Shown: positions 37,622 through 46,323, counted from the stretch's first letter. The stretch: DNA of 64,000 bases from Bacteroidales bacterium (GCA_024400635.1 JAKSMI010000001.1:381534-445533); one strand, 5' to 3'. Numbers and translations: made by a program. The notes: generated from the sequence alone by a model not told the origin.

Positions 37622-38314
37622 TTAATTAGCAACAACAACCTTTGCGTAACGAATTACTTTATCTTTAATCTTGTAACCTTTTTCAGTAACATCGATAACC
37701 TTGCCTTTGTCTTCTTCGTTTTGCGCAGGAAAATGAGTTACAGCTTCATGAAAATCCGTATTGAATTCGGCATCCTTGGCTTCGATTTCTTCAACATCAA
37801 AACGTTTGAGCAATTGAAGCATCTTATTGTAAATCAAATTAAAACCTTCTTTGATGGCTTTGATATCTTCCGATTTTTCATTGGCAGCAATGGCCCTTTC
37901 ATAATCATCAATGATAGGCAATATATTGACAATTACCTTTTCAGATGCCGTTGACAACAAATCCAATTTTTCTCGATTGGTTCTCTTTTTATAATTATCA
38001 AATTCTGAGTAAAGTCGCAAGTATCTATCATTCAGTTCTTTATATTTAATTTCACTTTCTTCCAACTGGGATTTCAATTCATCGGTTTCTGAATTTTTCT
38101 TTCCAAAGAAAGATCTGTTTTTCTTTTTGTCTTCAGTTTTGGACTGATTTTCAACCTTTTCTTCAGCAGAAGTAGTTTCATTTTCTTCAACACCCGAAGT
38201 GTCAGTATCATCGGACAAATTGTCAGTTTCTTGCTGACAGTTCATTTCTTTAGTTTCTTCGTCTTCGGAAAAGTTTTTTTCTTTTTCTTCCATATTATTT
38301 TGATTTTCAATCAT
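37622..38314 (-). CDS. grpE: GrpE nucleotide exchange factor
   Basis: This 230-residue protein has a long acidic, low-complexity N-terminus (about residues 1-80), a coiled-coil helix (EESEIKYKELNDRYLRLYSEF) and the conserved FDNYKKRTNREK motif. A C-terminal beta domain contains FNTDFHEAVTH and KGYKIKDKVIRYAKVVV. It releases ADP from DnaK. It forms the grpE-dnaJ operon. The start may be MEEKEKN at 38293. Confidence 0.96.
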   Translation of the reverse strand: MIENQNNMEEKEKNFSEDEETKEMNCQQETDNLSDDTDTSGVEENETTSAEEKVENQSKTEDKKKNRSFFGKKNSETDELKSQLEESEIKYKELNDRYLRLYSEFDNYKKRTNREKLDLLSTASEKVIVNILPIIDDYERAIAANEKSEDIKAIKEGFNLIYNKMLQLLKRFDVEEIEAKDAEFNTDFHEAVTHFPAQNEEDKGKVIDVTEKGYKIKDKVIRYAKVVVAN

Positions 38315-38367
38315 TTAATTTAAAATAGAAAATAAGCAACCGGAATTAATCTGCAAAAACTGTGCCA

Positions 38368-39132
38368 TTAATTTTTAGCAGCCTGCCAGTATTGTTCCAT
38401 TTCTTCAAGCGACAAATCTGAAATCGAGCGTCCCGATTCTTTGGCTTTTTGCTCAATGTACTGAAATCTCTTGATGAATTTTTTATTTGTTTTTTCAAGA
38501 GCATCTTCCGGGTTGACATTGATGAAACGAGCATAATTGATAAGGGCGAAGAGCAAATCGCCGAATTCTTCTTCCACGCGACCTTCCGGCTGCTTGAGTT
38601 CTGCCTTCAATTCATCAACTTCTTCAAGAACTTTGTCCCAAACCTCATCAGTATTATGCCAATCGAAACCGACTCCACGGGCTTTTTCCTGAATACGATA
38701 AGCCTTGACCATGGCTGGCAATGATACGGGAACACCACCCAAAACCGAGCGGTTACCTTCTTGTTTCAGCTTGATTTTCTCCCAATTGTTTTTCACATCT
38801 TCTGCCGTCGCTGCCTTTTCATCGCCAAAAATGTGCGGATGACGACGGATGAGCTTTTCGCAAATGCCGTTGGCCACATCGGAAACATTGAAAAGCCCTT
38901 GTTCTTCCCCGATTTTAGAATAGAAAACGATATGCAAAAGCAGGTCTCCCAACTCTTTTTTCACATCTTCATAATTTTTATCTATCAGGGCATCAGACAA
39001 TTCGTAAGTTTCCTCAATGGTTAGATAACGCAAACTGTCGAAAGTCTGTTTACTGTCCCAAGGACATTTCTGTCGCAGTTCATCCATAATATCAAGCAGG
39101 CGCTTAAAAGCAACGATTCTTGGATCTTCCAT
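38368..39132 (-). CDS. mazG: Nucleoside triphosphate pyrophosphohydrolase MazG
   Basis: This 254-residue protein has two tandem MazG domains. Metal-binding patterns are EETYELSDAL (about residue 36) and EEFGDLLFAL (about residue 167). The N-terminal DIMDELRQKCPWDSKQT is typical. It hydrolyses NTPs, including ppGpp precursors or damaged nucleotides. It stands 53 bp before grpE on the same strand. Convergent and divergent neighbours suggest it is monocistronic or leads grpE-dnaJ. Confidence 0.95.
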   Translation of the reverse strand: MEDPRIVAFKRLLDIMDELRQKCPWDSKQTFDSLRYLTIEETYELSDALIDKNYEDVKKELGDLLLHIVFYSKIGEEQGLFNVSDVANGICEKLIRRHPHIFGDEKAATAEDVKNNWEKIKLKQEGNRSVLGGVPVSLPAMVKAYRIQEKARGVGFDWHNTDEVWDKVLEEVDELKAELKQPEGRVEEEFGDLLFALINYARFINVNPEDALEKTNKKFIKRFQYIEQKAKESGRSISDLSLEEMEQYWQAAKN

Positions 39133-39286
39133 CTTTTATTTTATTGAAATACAATGATTTAATATTATTATTCACATTTTCAAAAGAAGATGCAAAATTA
39201 CAATTTTCTTGAGAAGTATTTGCAAGTTTTATAAATTATACGAAAACTTATTACACAAAATATTTCAACGATTTTGAAAAAAACAC

Positions 39287-39294
39287 TATTTTTG
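39287..39294 (+). promoter_or_regulatory. Bacteroidetes-type -7 box (TATTTTTG)
   Basis: TATTTTTG lies 38 bp upstream of the ATG at 39333. No well-spaced -33 TTTG is visible. Confidence 0.55.
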
Positions 39295-39332
39295 CAACCT
39301 AAAATCAAATATTTATTTAATCAATATTATTC

Positions 39333-39977
39333 ATGAAAAAATTTACTCTTTTTGCAGCATTATTCTTTGCCACTGCATTTTCTTTCGCACAAATTACCGA
39401 AGGAACCATCGGACAAGGAAGTTTTACCAATTACTCAGGCACCACAAGCACTTGCTACGGCATTGACTTCAACAATGATGGCGTTCTTGAAATCGCCATT
39501 AAAGAAAACAGTTATGATTATGAAGGTAATGAATGTGGATATGGGTCTATCGAATACTCTGATAGCAAAATTCAAATTGTAGCCGGAACTGAAAGTTGGG
39601 ACGTTTTTCTTCTCCTCAACGAAGGCAGCAATATCAGTAGTTCAAACAATTTTAGCGGTTATGGTGATGCTTATTTCTACAACTTCAATGACGTGAGCAC
39701 TGCCGCATCTTATGTTGGATTCCGTTGGACAAACAATAGCCAGAATTATTATGCTTACGCCAAGGTTCACAGAAACGGCAACAATATAGTTTGGGACAAA
39801 GTTTATTACAATGCTACTGCTGGTACTGCCATTACCGTTGGTGCAACACCTACCGGAATTGAAAAATACACCACACCAACCCCTGCGGCAACCATCCGCA
39901 AAGTTGTCATCGGTGGTGTTCTTTACATCGAACGTGGCGATGAACTTTACGAACTCACAGGCCGCCGCATCAAATAA
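39333..39977 (+). CDS. Secreted protein with T9SS-like C-terminal tail
   Basis: This 214-residue protein has a signal peptide (MKKFTLFAALFFATAFSFA). Its mature domain is beta-rich, Asn/Ser/Tyr-rich, low in Lys and with few Cys, consistent with a surface-exposed protein; FNNDGVLEIAIKE resembles a calcium-binding-like loop. The C-terminus (IRKVVIGGVLYIERGDELYELTGRRIK) resembles the short sorting tails of Bacteroidales T9SS cargo. Function unknown. It is monocistronic, with a promoter before and terminator after. Confidence 0.7.
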   Translation: MKKFTLFAALFFATAFSFAQITEGTIGQGSFTNYSGTTSTCYGIDFNNDGVLEIAIKENSYDYEGNECGYGSIEYSDSKIQIVAGTESWDVFLLLNEGSNISSSNNFSGYGDAYFYNFNDVSTAASYVGFRWTNNSQNYYAYAKVHRNGNNIVWDKVYYNATAGTAITVGATPTGIEKYTTPTPAATIRKVVIGGVLYIERGDELYELTGRRIK

Positions 39978-40022
39978 GATTTGACAACACCAACTCCATC
40001 TCAAGGAGTTATTTCAATAAAA

Positions 40023-40058
40023 AAAACGCAAACTAGCATTTCAGTTTGCGTTTTTTTT
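40023..40058. terminator. Bidirectional rho-independent terminator
   Basis: The stem AAACGCAAACT/AGTTTGCGTTT is followed by a T run on the plus strand and preceded by an A run, which serves the minus strand. It separates the converging 39333 gene and adenine deaminase gene. Confidence 0.9.
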
Positions 40059-40102
40059 ATTTTAAAATGCCATGATGCCCCTTCTCGAAGCTCTTGAAAT
40101 CA

Positions 40103-40140
40103 ACCTGGCAAATCCAGGTGAGACATAGTCAAAGTCAGGA
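40103..40140. repeat. Palindrome and 17-base string shared with the 10.7-kb intergenic region
   Basis: ACCTGG/CCAGGT forms a hairpin at 40103-40119. CATAGTCAAAGTCAGGA (40124-40140) is the exact reverse complement of 10693-10709. Together they suggest a dispersed, palindrome-bearing repeat family in this genome. Confidence 0.5.
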
Positions 40141-40142
40141 TA

Positions 40143-41720
40143 CTATAAATATTTAAATTTAACAACATCAAAAAGTCCTTTGTCCGTAATCTTAAGTTCT
40201 GGAATAACAATCAGTTGTAAGAAACTGAGCGCAATAAGTGGCGATGACAATGGACACTGCAACTGCTGCAAATGATCCCCTAAAGCTTGCTGTGCGGCGG
40301 CAACTTCATCAGCAGGACAGTTTGACATCAATCCAGCAACGGGAAGTGCCAGTGTCGTACTTTGTTGCCCGTCTGTTACAACGATTCCACCTTGCATGTC
40401 AACAAGTTTGTTCAAGGCCTCAACGATAAGTTCATCGCTGCTGCCCGTGGCAATCAGATGATGACTGTCATGGGCAATACTTTGCGCCAACGCCCCGCCA
40501 CGAATATTAAAACCTTTCACATATCCAACACCTACTGAAATCTCAGAACTATAACGGTTCAAAACCACCACTTTCTGTATCTGATCAAAATCTTTTTTCT
40601 CAACATGCAAATGCGGTGTAAACAATTCATTATCCAAGGCCTGAATCACATCTACGCAATCTTTACCTTCAAGTGAATCAGCGATGTCTTTTTTAGAAAT
40701 ATGCTTTGCTTTAAAATTATTGATTTCCTGCTGCGCAGGAAGATATGGCAAATCGAAAACGTTTTCGCCATTGACATACGTTGCTTTAGGATGAAAATCA
40801 TCAAGATTGTCACAGATGATAAAATCGGCCGAATCACCAGCTTGCAGCAAACCCATTGGAATATGATAGTGCTTGACAGGGTTAAGAGTGGCAATTTGCA
40901 AAATATCAAAAAGATTATACCCTAAAGCTTTAGCCCGGGCAACGATTTTGTTAATGTTTCCATTCCCCAAATGGACCGCCTTCTGGTCATCAGTACAAAA
41001 CATCAATTGATCCTTATACTTGCCAATGAGTGGATGCAGGGCGTCGAAATTCCTTGCGTTACTACCTTCTCTAATAAGGATGGACATCCCACATTCTATC
41101 TTTTCCTCAGCCTCATCATAACTACTTGACTCATGATCAGTGGAAATGCCAGCGGCGATATATTTTTTCAAATCCTCACCCGAGAGGAGCGGAGCATGTC
41201 CGTCAATGGGTTTATGGCACGCTTTTGCGGAACGTATCTTGGCAATGCATTCCGGATCATCATTGATTACGCCGGGAAAGTTCATCATCTCCGCCAAAGC
41301 ATAAATACGCGGATCCTCAAGTAACAGGGAAACATCTTCGGCATTGAGGGTGGCACCAGCTGGACAAAGCGGTGTTGCCGGCACACACGATGATGCTGAA
41401 AAACAAATTTTCATCGGCGTGCGATCGCCCTCATCCATCATAAAACGAATTCCGTCCATACCACATACATTGGCGATTTCATGCGGGTCAGCAACGATGG
41501 CAATAGTGCCGTGTTTCATTGCAACACGCGCATATTCACACGGCGTAAGCATTGAACTTTCAATATGGATGTGCGCATCGACAAAACCTGGAAGAATGTA
41601 TTGCTCCTCGTCTGTTTTATGTTTTTCAATATGATGAATCTTGCCATCTTCAATATGGAGTGAGCCAGAGAATATTTCTTTTTTAATAATATCAACTATT
41701 TGACCTTCTATAATTTTCAT
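40143..41720 (-). CDS. ade: Adenine deaminase
   Basis: This 525-residue amidohydrolase-superfamily enzyme converts adenine to hypoxanthine for purine salvage. Metal ligands are visible as HxH in DAHIHIESSMLTP, followed by VADPHEIANVCG and DGHAPLLSG. The C-terminal domain carries the typical IAHDSHHLIATGSSD and GGIVVTDG segments. The length is near 540-600 for the family. It stands alone between a terminator and the DUF1295 gene. Confidence 0.96.
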   Translation of the reverse strand: MKIIEGQIVDIIKKEIFSGSLHIEDGKIHHIEKHKTDEEQYILPGFVDAHIHIESSMLTPCEYARVAMKHGTIAIVADPHEIANVCGMDGIRFMMDEGDRTPMKICFSASSCVPATPLCPAGATLNAEDVSLLLEDPRIYALAEMMNFPGVINDDPECIAKIRSAKACHKPIDGHAPLLSGEDLKKYIAAGISTDHESSSYDEAEEKIECGMSILIREGSNARNFDALHPLIGKYKDQLMFCTDDQKAVHLGNGNINKIVARAKALGYNLFDILQIATLNPVKHYHIPMGLLQAGDSADFIICDNLDDFHPKATYVNGENVFDLPYLPAQQEINNFKAKHISKKDIADSLEGKDCVDVIQALDNELFTPHLHVEKKDFDQIQKVVVLNRYSSEISVGVGYVKGFNIRGGALAQSIAHDSHHLIATGSSDELIVEALNKLVDMQGGIVVTDGQQSTTLALPVAGLMSNCPADEVAAAQQALGDHLQQLQCPLSSPLIALSFLQLIVIPELKITDKGLFDVVKFKYL

Positions 41721-41824
41721 AAAACATAATTGATTTCAAAAATGCTATTTCTGGAAAGTATAATCCAAATTTCACTATGACCGTCCTCTCTCTTGCCACC
41801 AGTTCCCGACCATGAGACTCTTGA

Positions 41825-42742
41825 TTAAATCAATATTCTGGTTTCCTTCTTATATTCGGCATATCCTGGCTTATTCTTCAGCTGACGGCCTTCCATCAGT
41901 GGTATACTGATGAAAAGGAAAAGACAGGTCATAGCAACAGGACCTAACAAATAGGTAAGAGCAAATCTAAAATTGTTCACCGAAGCGAACATCAACCACA
42001 CACCCCACCACATCGAGATTTCGCCGAAATAATTGGGGTGGCGACCATGCTTCCACAAACCCACTTTACAGACTTCGCCCCTATGCCCTCTCGCAAAGCG
42101 ATGGCGCTGAGTATCGGCAACCAGCTGGATTGTGGCGGCTGCAATGCATACGGCAAAACCTATCCAAGTTAACCAAGTACAATCGAATGGCACAGTTTCG
42201 CATGCAATGGACAGACCGCCTGTCATCATATGACGGCCTCGAAGCAGTTCCACTGCTGGTACCATCGCCGCAAAAACCACGAGGGTTGGCATCAGATTCA
42301 ATCCGAAAAAATTAATGATTTGGAAAATAAACGGATTCTTTTCGGTGCGATACTTCGCATAGCGCCAGTCTTCCGTATCAAGATTCTTGAAAGTGAAAGC
42401 CCAGTTGCCCGTAAGGCGAATGCCCCAATACCAGACTGCAATCAACACCAACACACCGACAAGCCCAATATGACCGCAATGAATGGCCCAAGCAGTGAGC
42501 ATAACCGGAGGCAACACACTCCAATAAGGATCGTAAACCGACACATTTTTATATACCAAACCAAAAATCCACACAAAGACCGTAGCCACAACATCAGCCA
42601 TGAGAAGTGCACAATTACTCGTGATATTTTCAAAATTATTTATAGCCAAACGATAACTTATAAAACCGACAAATGTAGCAGCTATATAAATCACCACAAG
42701 GATAATGAAACTGATTTTCCTGGAAGAACTTGCTTTTGACAT
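41825..42742 (-). CDS. DUF1295 (steroid 5-alpha-reductase-like) membrane protein
   Basis: This 305-residue protein has seven to eight transmembrane helices. The family motifs RFARGHRGEVCKVGLWKHGRH and PNYFGEISMWWGVWLM near the C-terminus bind NADPH and define the DUF1295/ICMT-like fold. Homologues are predicted membrane reductases or methyltransferase-like enzymes; substrate unknown. The conserved PGYAEYKKET near the end is also present. A 104-bp gap separates it from ade. Confidence 0.85.
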   Translation of the reverse strand: MSKASSSRKISFIILVVIYIAATFVGFISYRLAINNFENITSNCALLMADVVATVFVWIFGLVYKNVSVYDPYWSVLPPVMLTAWAIHCGHIGLVGVLVLIAVWYWGIRLTGNWAFTFKNLDTEDWRYAKYRTEKNPFIFQIINFFGLNLMPTLVVFAAMVPAVELLRGRHMMTGGLSIACETVPFDCTWLTWIGFAVCIAAATIQLVADTQRHRFARGHRGEVCKVGLWKHGRHPNYFGEISMWWGVWLMFASVNNFRFALTYLLGPVAMTCLFLFISIPLMEGRQLKNKPGYAEYKKETRILI

Positions 42743-42898
42743 AATCTATGATTTTGATGCAAAAATACTAAAAAATATGGTCATAGATATTGGTACCAAC
42801 CACATTTCACCATCTTGTCACAAATTCTTGGTTTAAACCCAATCTTTGCCCCTAATTATTTTTTCAAAAGAATACTCTCGCCGTGTTGGATATTTGAT

Positions 42899-42906
42899 TA
42901 TTTTTG
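42899..42906 (+). promoter_or_regulatory. Bacteroidetes-type -7 box (TATTTTTG)
   Basis: TATTTTTG lies 33 bp before the ATG at 42940, so transcription begins near 42912 and excludes the in-frame ATG at 42904 as start. Confidence 0.6.
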
Positions 42907-42939
42907 CACTTGCAATTTTTATACCTAAAAAATAAAACT

Positions 42940-43905
42940 ATGAAAAAAATCACTTTTATTTTGACCTTGGCAATTTTATGTCTTTGTGTTTCTTGCAAAA
43001 AGGAAGAAGTCAAACCCAATAACAGTCAACAGCAAGAAAATCCTACGCCTACAGATGAAGGAGCTCTTAATGGTATATTCTCCATCGGCGCAAACAAACA
43101 AGTAAAATTTTCCAAGGGAAATTTACAATATCAAGCCACGACAAATACTTGGCGCTTTGCCGAAAATCAATACGACTTCATTGGTGCAGCTAACGCCAAT
43201 GCTTCTGCCTCTTATGGTGGATGGATTGACCTTTTTGGTTGGGCCACCAGCGGCTGGAACTGTGGAAATACCTACTATATGCCTTACGAACGCAACTTTG
43301 TTGATAGTTATGCTCAGGGTATGGGTTATGGACCTCTCCCCGCTGGAGAGCATAGTTTAAATGGAGAATATGCGAATTGTGACTGGGGTGTGTATAATGC
43401 CATCTCCAATGGCGGCAATAAATCCGGCTTATGGCGAACTATGACTAAAAGCGAATGGACTTATCTTCTTAAAACCCGTCCAAATGCAGCCAACAAGTAT
43501 GGCATTGCCTGTATTGAAGGCAACAATGGTCTTGTGGTCCTTCCCGACAATTGGACTCTTCCCGAAGGATGTACTTTCAATAGTGGCTTAGGTGCTGGTG
43601 ACGGATCTGAATATTTTGCACAGAAAAACTATTATTCCAAAGAGCAATGGAATAAAATGGAAAACAATGGGGCCTTGTTCTTTCCTGCCGGTGGCGGATA
43701 CAACGGTGCTGAAAGGGAGGTTACGTATGCTGGTGAAGTAGGACGTTATTGGACTATCAACTGCGTTACTGAAGATGTCAGTTATTATTTTTATGATTGG
43801 TGTGCCTACGCTATGTATTTTGATAGCCAAGATATGTATCCCTCTGACTTAAATAGTCCACGTTATTATGGTCGTTCGGTCCGTTTGGTAAAAGATATTC
43901 AATAA
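42940..43905 (+). CDS. Surface lipoprotein, unknown function (Bacteroidales paralogue family)
   Basis: This protein has about 321 residues from the ATG at 42940. Its lipobox is at Cys19 (CLCVSC), followed by a charged Pro/Asn/Gln linker. The domain (about residues 45-320) is Trp/Tyr/Gly-rich and has segments I recognise as frequent in Bacteroidales surface proteins (VKFSKGNLQYQATTNTWRFA, WIDLFGWATSGWN). Such proteins often occur as paralogues in one genome and carry no known catalytic motif. It ends 18 bp before IS copy 2 and may be cut off from downstream partners. Confidence 0.7.
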   Translation: MKKITFILTLAILCLCVSCKKEEVKPNNSQQQENPTPTDEGALNGIFSIGANKQVKFSKGNLQYQATTNTWRFAENQYDFIGAANANASASYGGWIDLFGWATSGWNCGNTYYMPYERNFVDSYAQGMGYGPLPAGEHSLNGEYANCDWGVYNAISNGGNKSGLWRTMTKSEWTYLLKTRPNAANKYGIACIEGNNGLVVLPDNWTLPEGCTFNSGLGAGDGSEYFAQKNYYSKEQWNKMENNGALFFPAGGGYNGAEREVTYAGEVGRYWTINCVTEDVSYYFYDWCAYAMYFDSQDMYPSDLNSPRYYGRSVRLVKDIQ

Positions 43906-43976
43906 TAGATTAACAAAAGACTCTTAGTACATGACAAAAACTTGAAAATGTCGTATAATTTATTGTTATATAGATA

Positions 43977-44001
43977 GTTATCAACAAAATTTGTTGGTAA
44001 C
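43977..44001 (+). terminator. IS-internal palindrome upstream of transposase, terminator-like (copy 2)
   Basis: The stem GTTATCAACAAA/TTTGTTGGTAAC is followed by TTTTTT (44002-44007). It could stop transcription arriving from the lipoprotein gene 72 bp upstream. Confidence 0.55.
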
Positions 44002-44076
44002 TTTTTTGTTGTTTTCTTGAAAAAGTGATTGATATTCAGTAATTTAGAAGCAAAAAACTTCTCACAGTTTTCTTCT

Positions 44077-45195
44077 ATGAATACCAATCACGATTGCAAA
44101 AATAATCAATTATCCGACACGCTGGGCGTCTTCTTTGAAAAAAATGTCAACCTCGCCCATATCAAGCTCATATCGCTGTTTATGATGGCTCTGTGCAAGG
44201 CAAAAACGGTGTGTTTCAGCAAGTTGGCGACCTGTTTTGACTCGCCAGCGAAAGCCGATTCGTGTTTGCGGAGAATCCAGCGATTTTTTGCGAAACATTC
44301 TATCAGCCAGGACCTTGTGGCGAAATTCATTTTCCACCTGCTGCCGCAAAAAGAGAAATACCGGCTCGCCATCGACCGCACCAACTGGCGGTTCGGACGA
44401 ACCGACATCAACATCTTCATGCTTGCCGTGGTGCACGACGGCGTTGCCTATCCGCTGCTGTTCAGTATGTTGCCCAAGCGAGGAACGTCCAACACGCAGG
44501 AGCGCATCAACCTCGTGCAACGGTACGTCAGCCTGTTCGGCGCCGACACCATCGACTGTCTGCTCGCCGACCGAGAATTCGTCGGTGAGAGATGGGTTAA
44601 GTGGCTGAACGATAATTGCATAAGATATTTCATCCGCATCCGTGAAAACTTTTTGGCGGTCAATCCCAGAAGCGGAAAACAGGTGAGGGTGTCGTGGATT
44701 TTCAATCACCTGAAGGTCGGCGAGGCGGATTTCTTCCACCACATTTTCTACGTGAACGGGCAGGCGTGCTACCTGTCGGGCAGCAGAATCAAAGGGCACG
44801 ACGGGAAACCGGAGCTGCAGATCATCATTTCGTTCAACAGGCCGGAAGACGCGGTCGAGACCTGCCGCCAGCGCTGGCAGATTGAGACGATGTTCAAGGC
44901 GATGAAGAGCGCCGGATTCAACATCGAGGATACTCATCTTTCTGATATTGATCGGATTGAAAAGTTGCTACTGATCGTGATGATGGCGTTTGTCTGGTGC
45001 TACAACATTGGCGAATTCGTCCACCGCAACCTGAAGCCAATCCGAATTCTCAAACACGGGCGGAAGGCGAAAAGCATCTTCCGCTACGGGTTGGACATCC
45101 TCACCGAATTTCTTGTGTGCGGGAGGAACGAACATCAACTACAGTTCTTTGACTTTCTGATAATCAATGAGAAACAGTTAAATGTGACGGGATGA
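44077..45195 (+). CDS. IS4-type DDE transposase (copy 2)
   Basis: This transposase has 372 residues from MNTNHDCKN; the frame is open upstream to 44029, but copy 1 and the remnant show that 44077 is the natural start. DDE residues D100, D165 and E270 and the R-x3-E-x6-K signature are intact. It differs from copy 1 only in the first ten residues. It is probably active. Confidence 0.95.
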   Translation: MNTNHDCKNNQLSDTLGVFFEKNVNLAHIKLISLFMMALCKAKTVCFSKLATCFDSPAKADSCLRRIQRFFAKHSISQDLVAKFIFHLLPQKEKYRLAIDRTNWRFGRTDINIFMLAVVHDGVAYPLLFSMLPKRGTSNTQERINLVQRYVSLFGADTIDCLLADREFVGERWVKWLNDNCIRYFIRIRENFLAVNPRSGKQVRVSWIFNHLKVGEADFFHHIFYVNGQACYLSGSRIKGHDGKPELQIIISFNRPEDAVETCRQRWQIETMFKAMKSAGFNIEDTHLSDIDRIEKLLLIVMMAFVWCYNIGEFVHRNLKPIRILKHGRKAKSIFRYGLDILTEFLVCGRNEHQLQFFDFLIINEKQLNVTG

Positions 45196-45267
45196 AAAAA
45201 TGTCATGTACTAAACGAGATAATTTCAATATTTTTTCTATAAAGAGTAATGCAAAAGAAAAAATTAT

Positions 45268-45275
45268 TATTTTTG
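45268..45275 (+). promoter_or_regulatory. Bacteroidetes-type -7 box upstream of RNA B and the RiPP-like cluster
   Basis: TATTTTTG fits TAnnTTTG, with an expected start near 45281. No clear -33 box is seen. The next frame starts about 300 nt downstream, after a long structured leader. Confidence 0.55.
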
Positions 45276-45334
45276 CATTGCTGTTTCGTGTAGAAAACGA
45301 GCAGACAAGAAAGACGCATTTGTGCCTTATTCCG

Positions 45335-45490
45335 TAGATGTGAACTTCGACAACTCACTAATTAAGATAGGAATAAAAGGTTGAATGTAAGTCTCCATTG
45401 TGTTGTATTCATGTATATTCATGATAACTTACAGTGGAGCAATTCACTGATTATTATTTTATCTTAACGGGAGTCGAAGCCCTACATCTA
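45335..45490 (+). ncRNA. Candidate structured RNA B / leader of the RiPP-like cluster
   Basis: The 156-nt region folds into one imperfect hairpin: TAGATGT with ACATCTA (45335-45341/45484-45490), CTTCGAC with GTCGAAG (45345-45351/45473-45479), TTAAGATA with TATCTTAA (45362-45369/45460-45467), then an open bubble and a CTCCATTGT/ACAGTGGAG terminal stem (45393-45401/45431-45439). It shares the 11-nt string GAACTTCGACA and the CTTCGAC stem with RNA A. It lies between a promoter and the YcaO-like fragment, so it could be a leader or a separate RNA. No gene is seen in 45213-45578. Confidence 0.45.
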
Positions 45491-45578
45491 GAAATAACAG
45501 TCGGATGGATGGCTCCACTTTCTTGGTGTATTCTTTGTTTTGCTTCGTCGGGCCGGAAGTGTTAAGAGAAAGCAAGTT

Positions 45579-45962
45579 ATGGCTGACATTTTACCACGCA
45601 TAGATAAGAACTTCTACAAGAAGTGCGCACCCGAAGAAACAATCCGGCGCATACGCGAGATACTGTACAATTGCGGTATCTACATTATGGAATTGAACGA
45701 CACGCAAGATGGTTTCTACCATAGCCACCTGCATATTGCCAACGACAACCTTCTGCCATTTGAAATAACCACAAACGGCAAAGGAATGACCCCCGCCTAC
45801 TCTTTGGCCAGCGGCTATGCCGAGATGATGGAACGCCTGCAGAACAACCTGAAGTTTGACGGGCAGAAATTTGTCACCAAACAGTTCCTCTCCACTTTGC
45901 CTGAAGATTCCCTTTTCCGCCAAAAAGTGGAAAATGCTGGAAATGATGTTTGGACACATTAG
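45579..45962 (+). pseudogene. N-terminal fragment of a YcaO-like protein
   Basis: This is 127 codons from MADILPRIDKNFYKK. The segment TNGKGMTPAYSLASGYAEMM with the following ERLQNNL matches the first conserved block of YcaO proteins (NGKG...A-S-x-x-E-x-x-ER). YcaO enzymes activate peptide amides with ATP to form azolines, thioamides or amidines in RiPP synthesis. Full-length members have about 400-700 residues; here the frame stops after the first block. A different frame continues to 46092 (GEYAVVYSFARIPCTLEYGQ...) and I do not recognise it. The gene is truncated, or this is a stand-alone domain. In-frame ATG at 45540 is less likely. Confidence 0.6.
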
Positions 45963-46154
45963 TTATGTAAAAGGGGAATATGCAGTAGTGTATTCTTTTG
46001 CAAGGATTCCCTGTACATTAGAATATGGGCAGACATTAAGTTCTAACGTCTATGTAAACAAATGGGAAGAATTAGAAAACTTAATGAAATAAAACAATAG
46101 GAGAACGCCGAAAATCCTGCAAAGAGTAAGCGAAACAATTAAATTTTTACAAGT

Positions 46155-46277
46155 ATGAAAGCATACAAGAAAGTAAAAATGCAAGCTGTAAATGCACCAA
46201 GCGGTTCATATGCAGCTGGTTGCCCAGCAGACAATTATGGTGGCGGCTGGTGCAAAAGATGTGACCGTGCTCAATAA
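46155..46277 (+). CDS. RiPP precursor-like peptide (40 residues, Cys/Gly-rich)
   Basis: This short gene encodes a 40-residue peptide: a basic leader-like start (MKAYKKVKMQAVNAPSG), then SYAAGCPADNYGGGWCKRC and DRAQ. Cys lie at 23, 33 and 36, with a GGGW run just before the second. A short, basic N-terminus followed by a Cys/Gly/aromatic tail, positioned upstream of a radical SAM maturase, is the usual look of a RiPP precursor. Thioether links from Cys to nearby residues would be the natural modification, but this is inference. It is separated from the maturase by a hairpin and a 77-residue gene. Confidence 0.65.
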   Translation: MKAYKKVKMQAVNAPSGSYAAGCPADNYGGGWCKRCDRAQ

Positions 46278-46290
46278 GATTAGCTTGCAC

Positions 46291-46323
46291 AAAGTCCCTG
46301 CTTCAAAGTAGGGCGGGGACTTT
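46291..46323 (+). terminator. Hairpin between precursor and biosynthetic genes (attenuator-like)
   Basis: AAAGTCCC (46291-46298) pairs with GGGACTTT (46316-46323), followed by ATTTTAATT. It lies 13 bp after the peptide gene. Leaky terminators in this position often keep precursor levels above those of the enzymes. Confidence 0.6.

Larger units (their letters stand above)
43924..45213 (+). mobile_element. Insertion sequence, IS4-type, complete copy 2
   Basis: This 1290-bp element is bounded by the 13-bp inverted repeats TTAGTACATGACA (43924-43936) and its complement (45201-45213). It is almost identical to copy 1 but in opposite orientation. No obvious target duplication is seen. Both right ends are followed by AC (TACTAAAC), perhaps reflecting the element's end or its target choice. 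Confidence 0.92.

Noticed and set aside
42230..42739. 169-codon plus-strand frame opposite the DUF1295 gene
   Set aside because: The minus-strand frame carries conserved membrane-enzyme motifs; this one does not.
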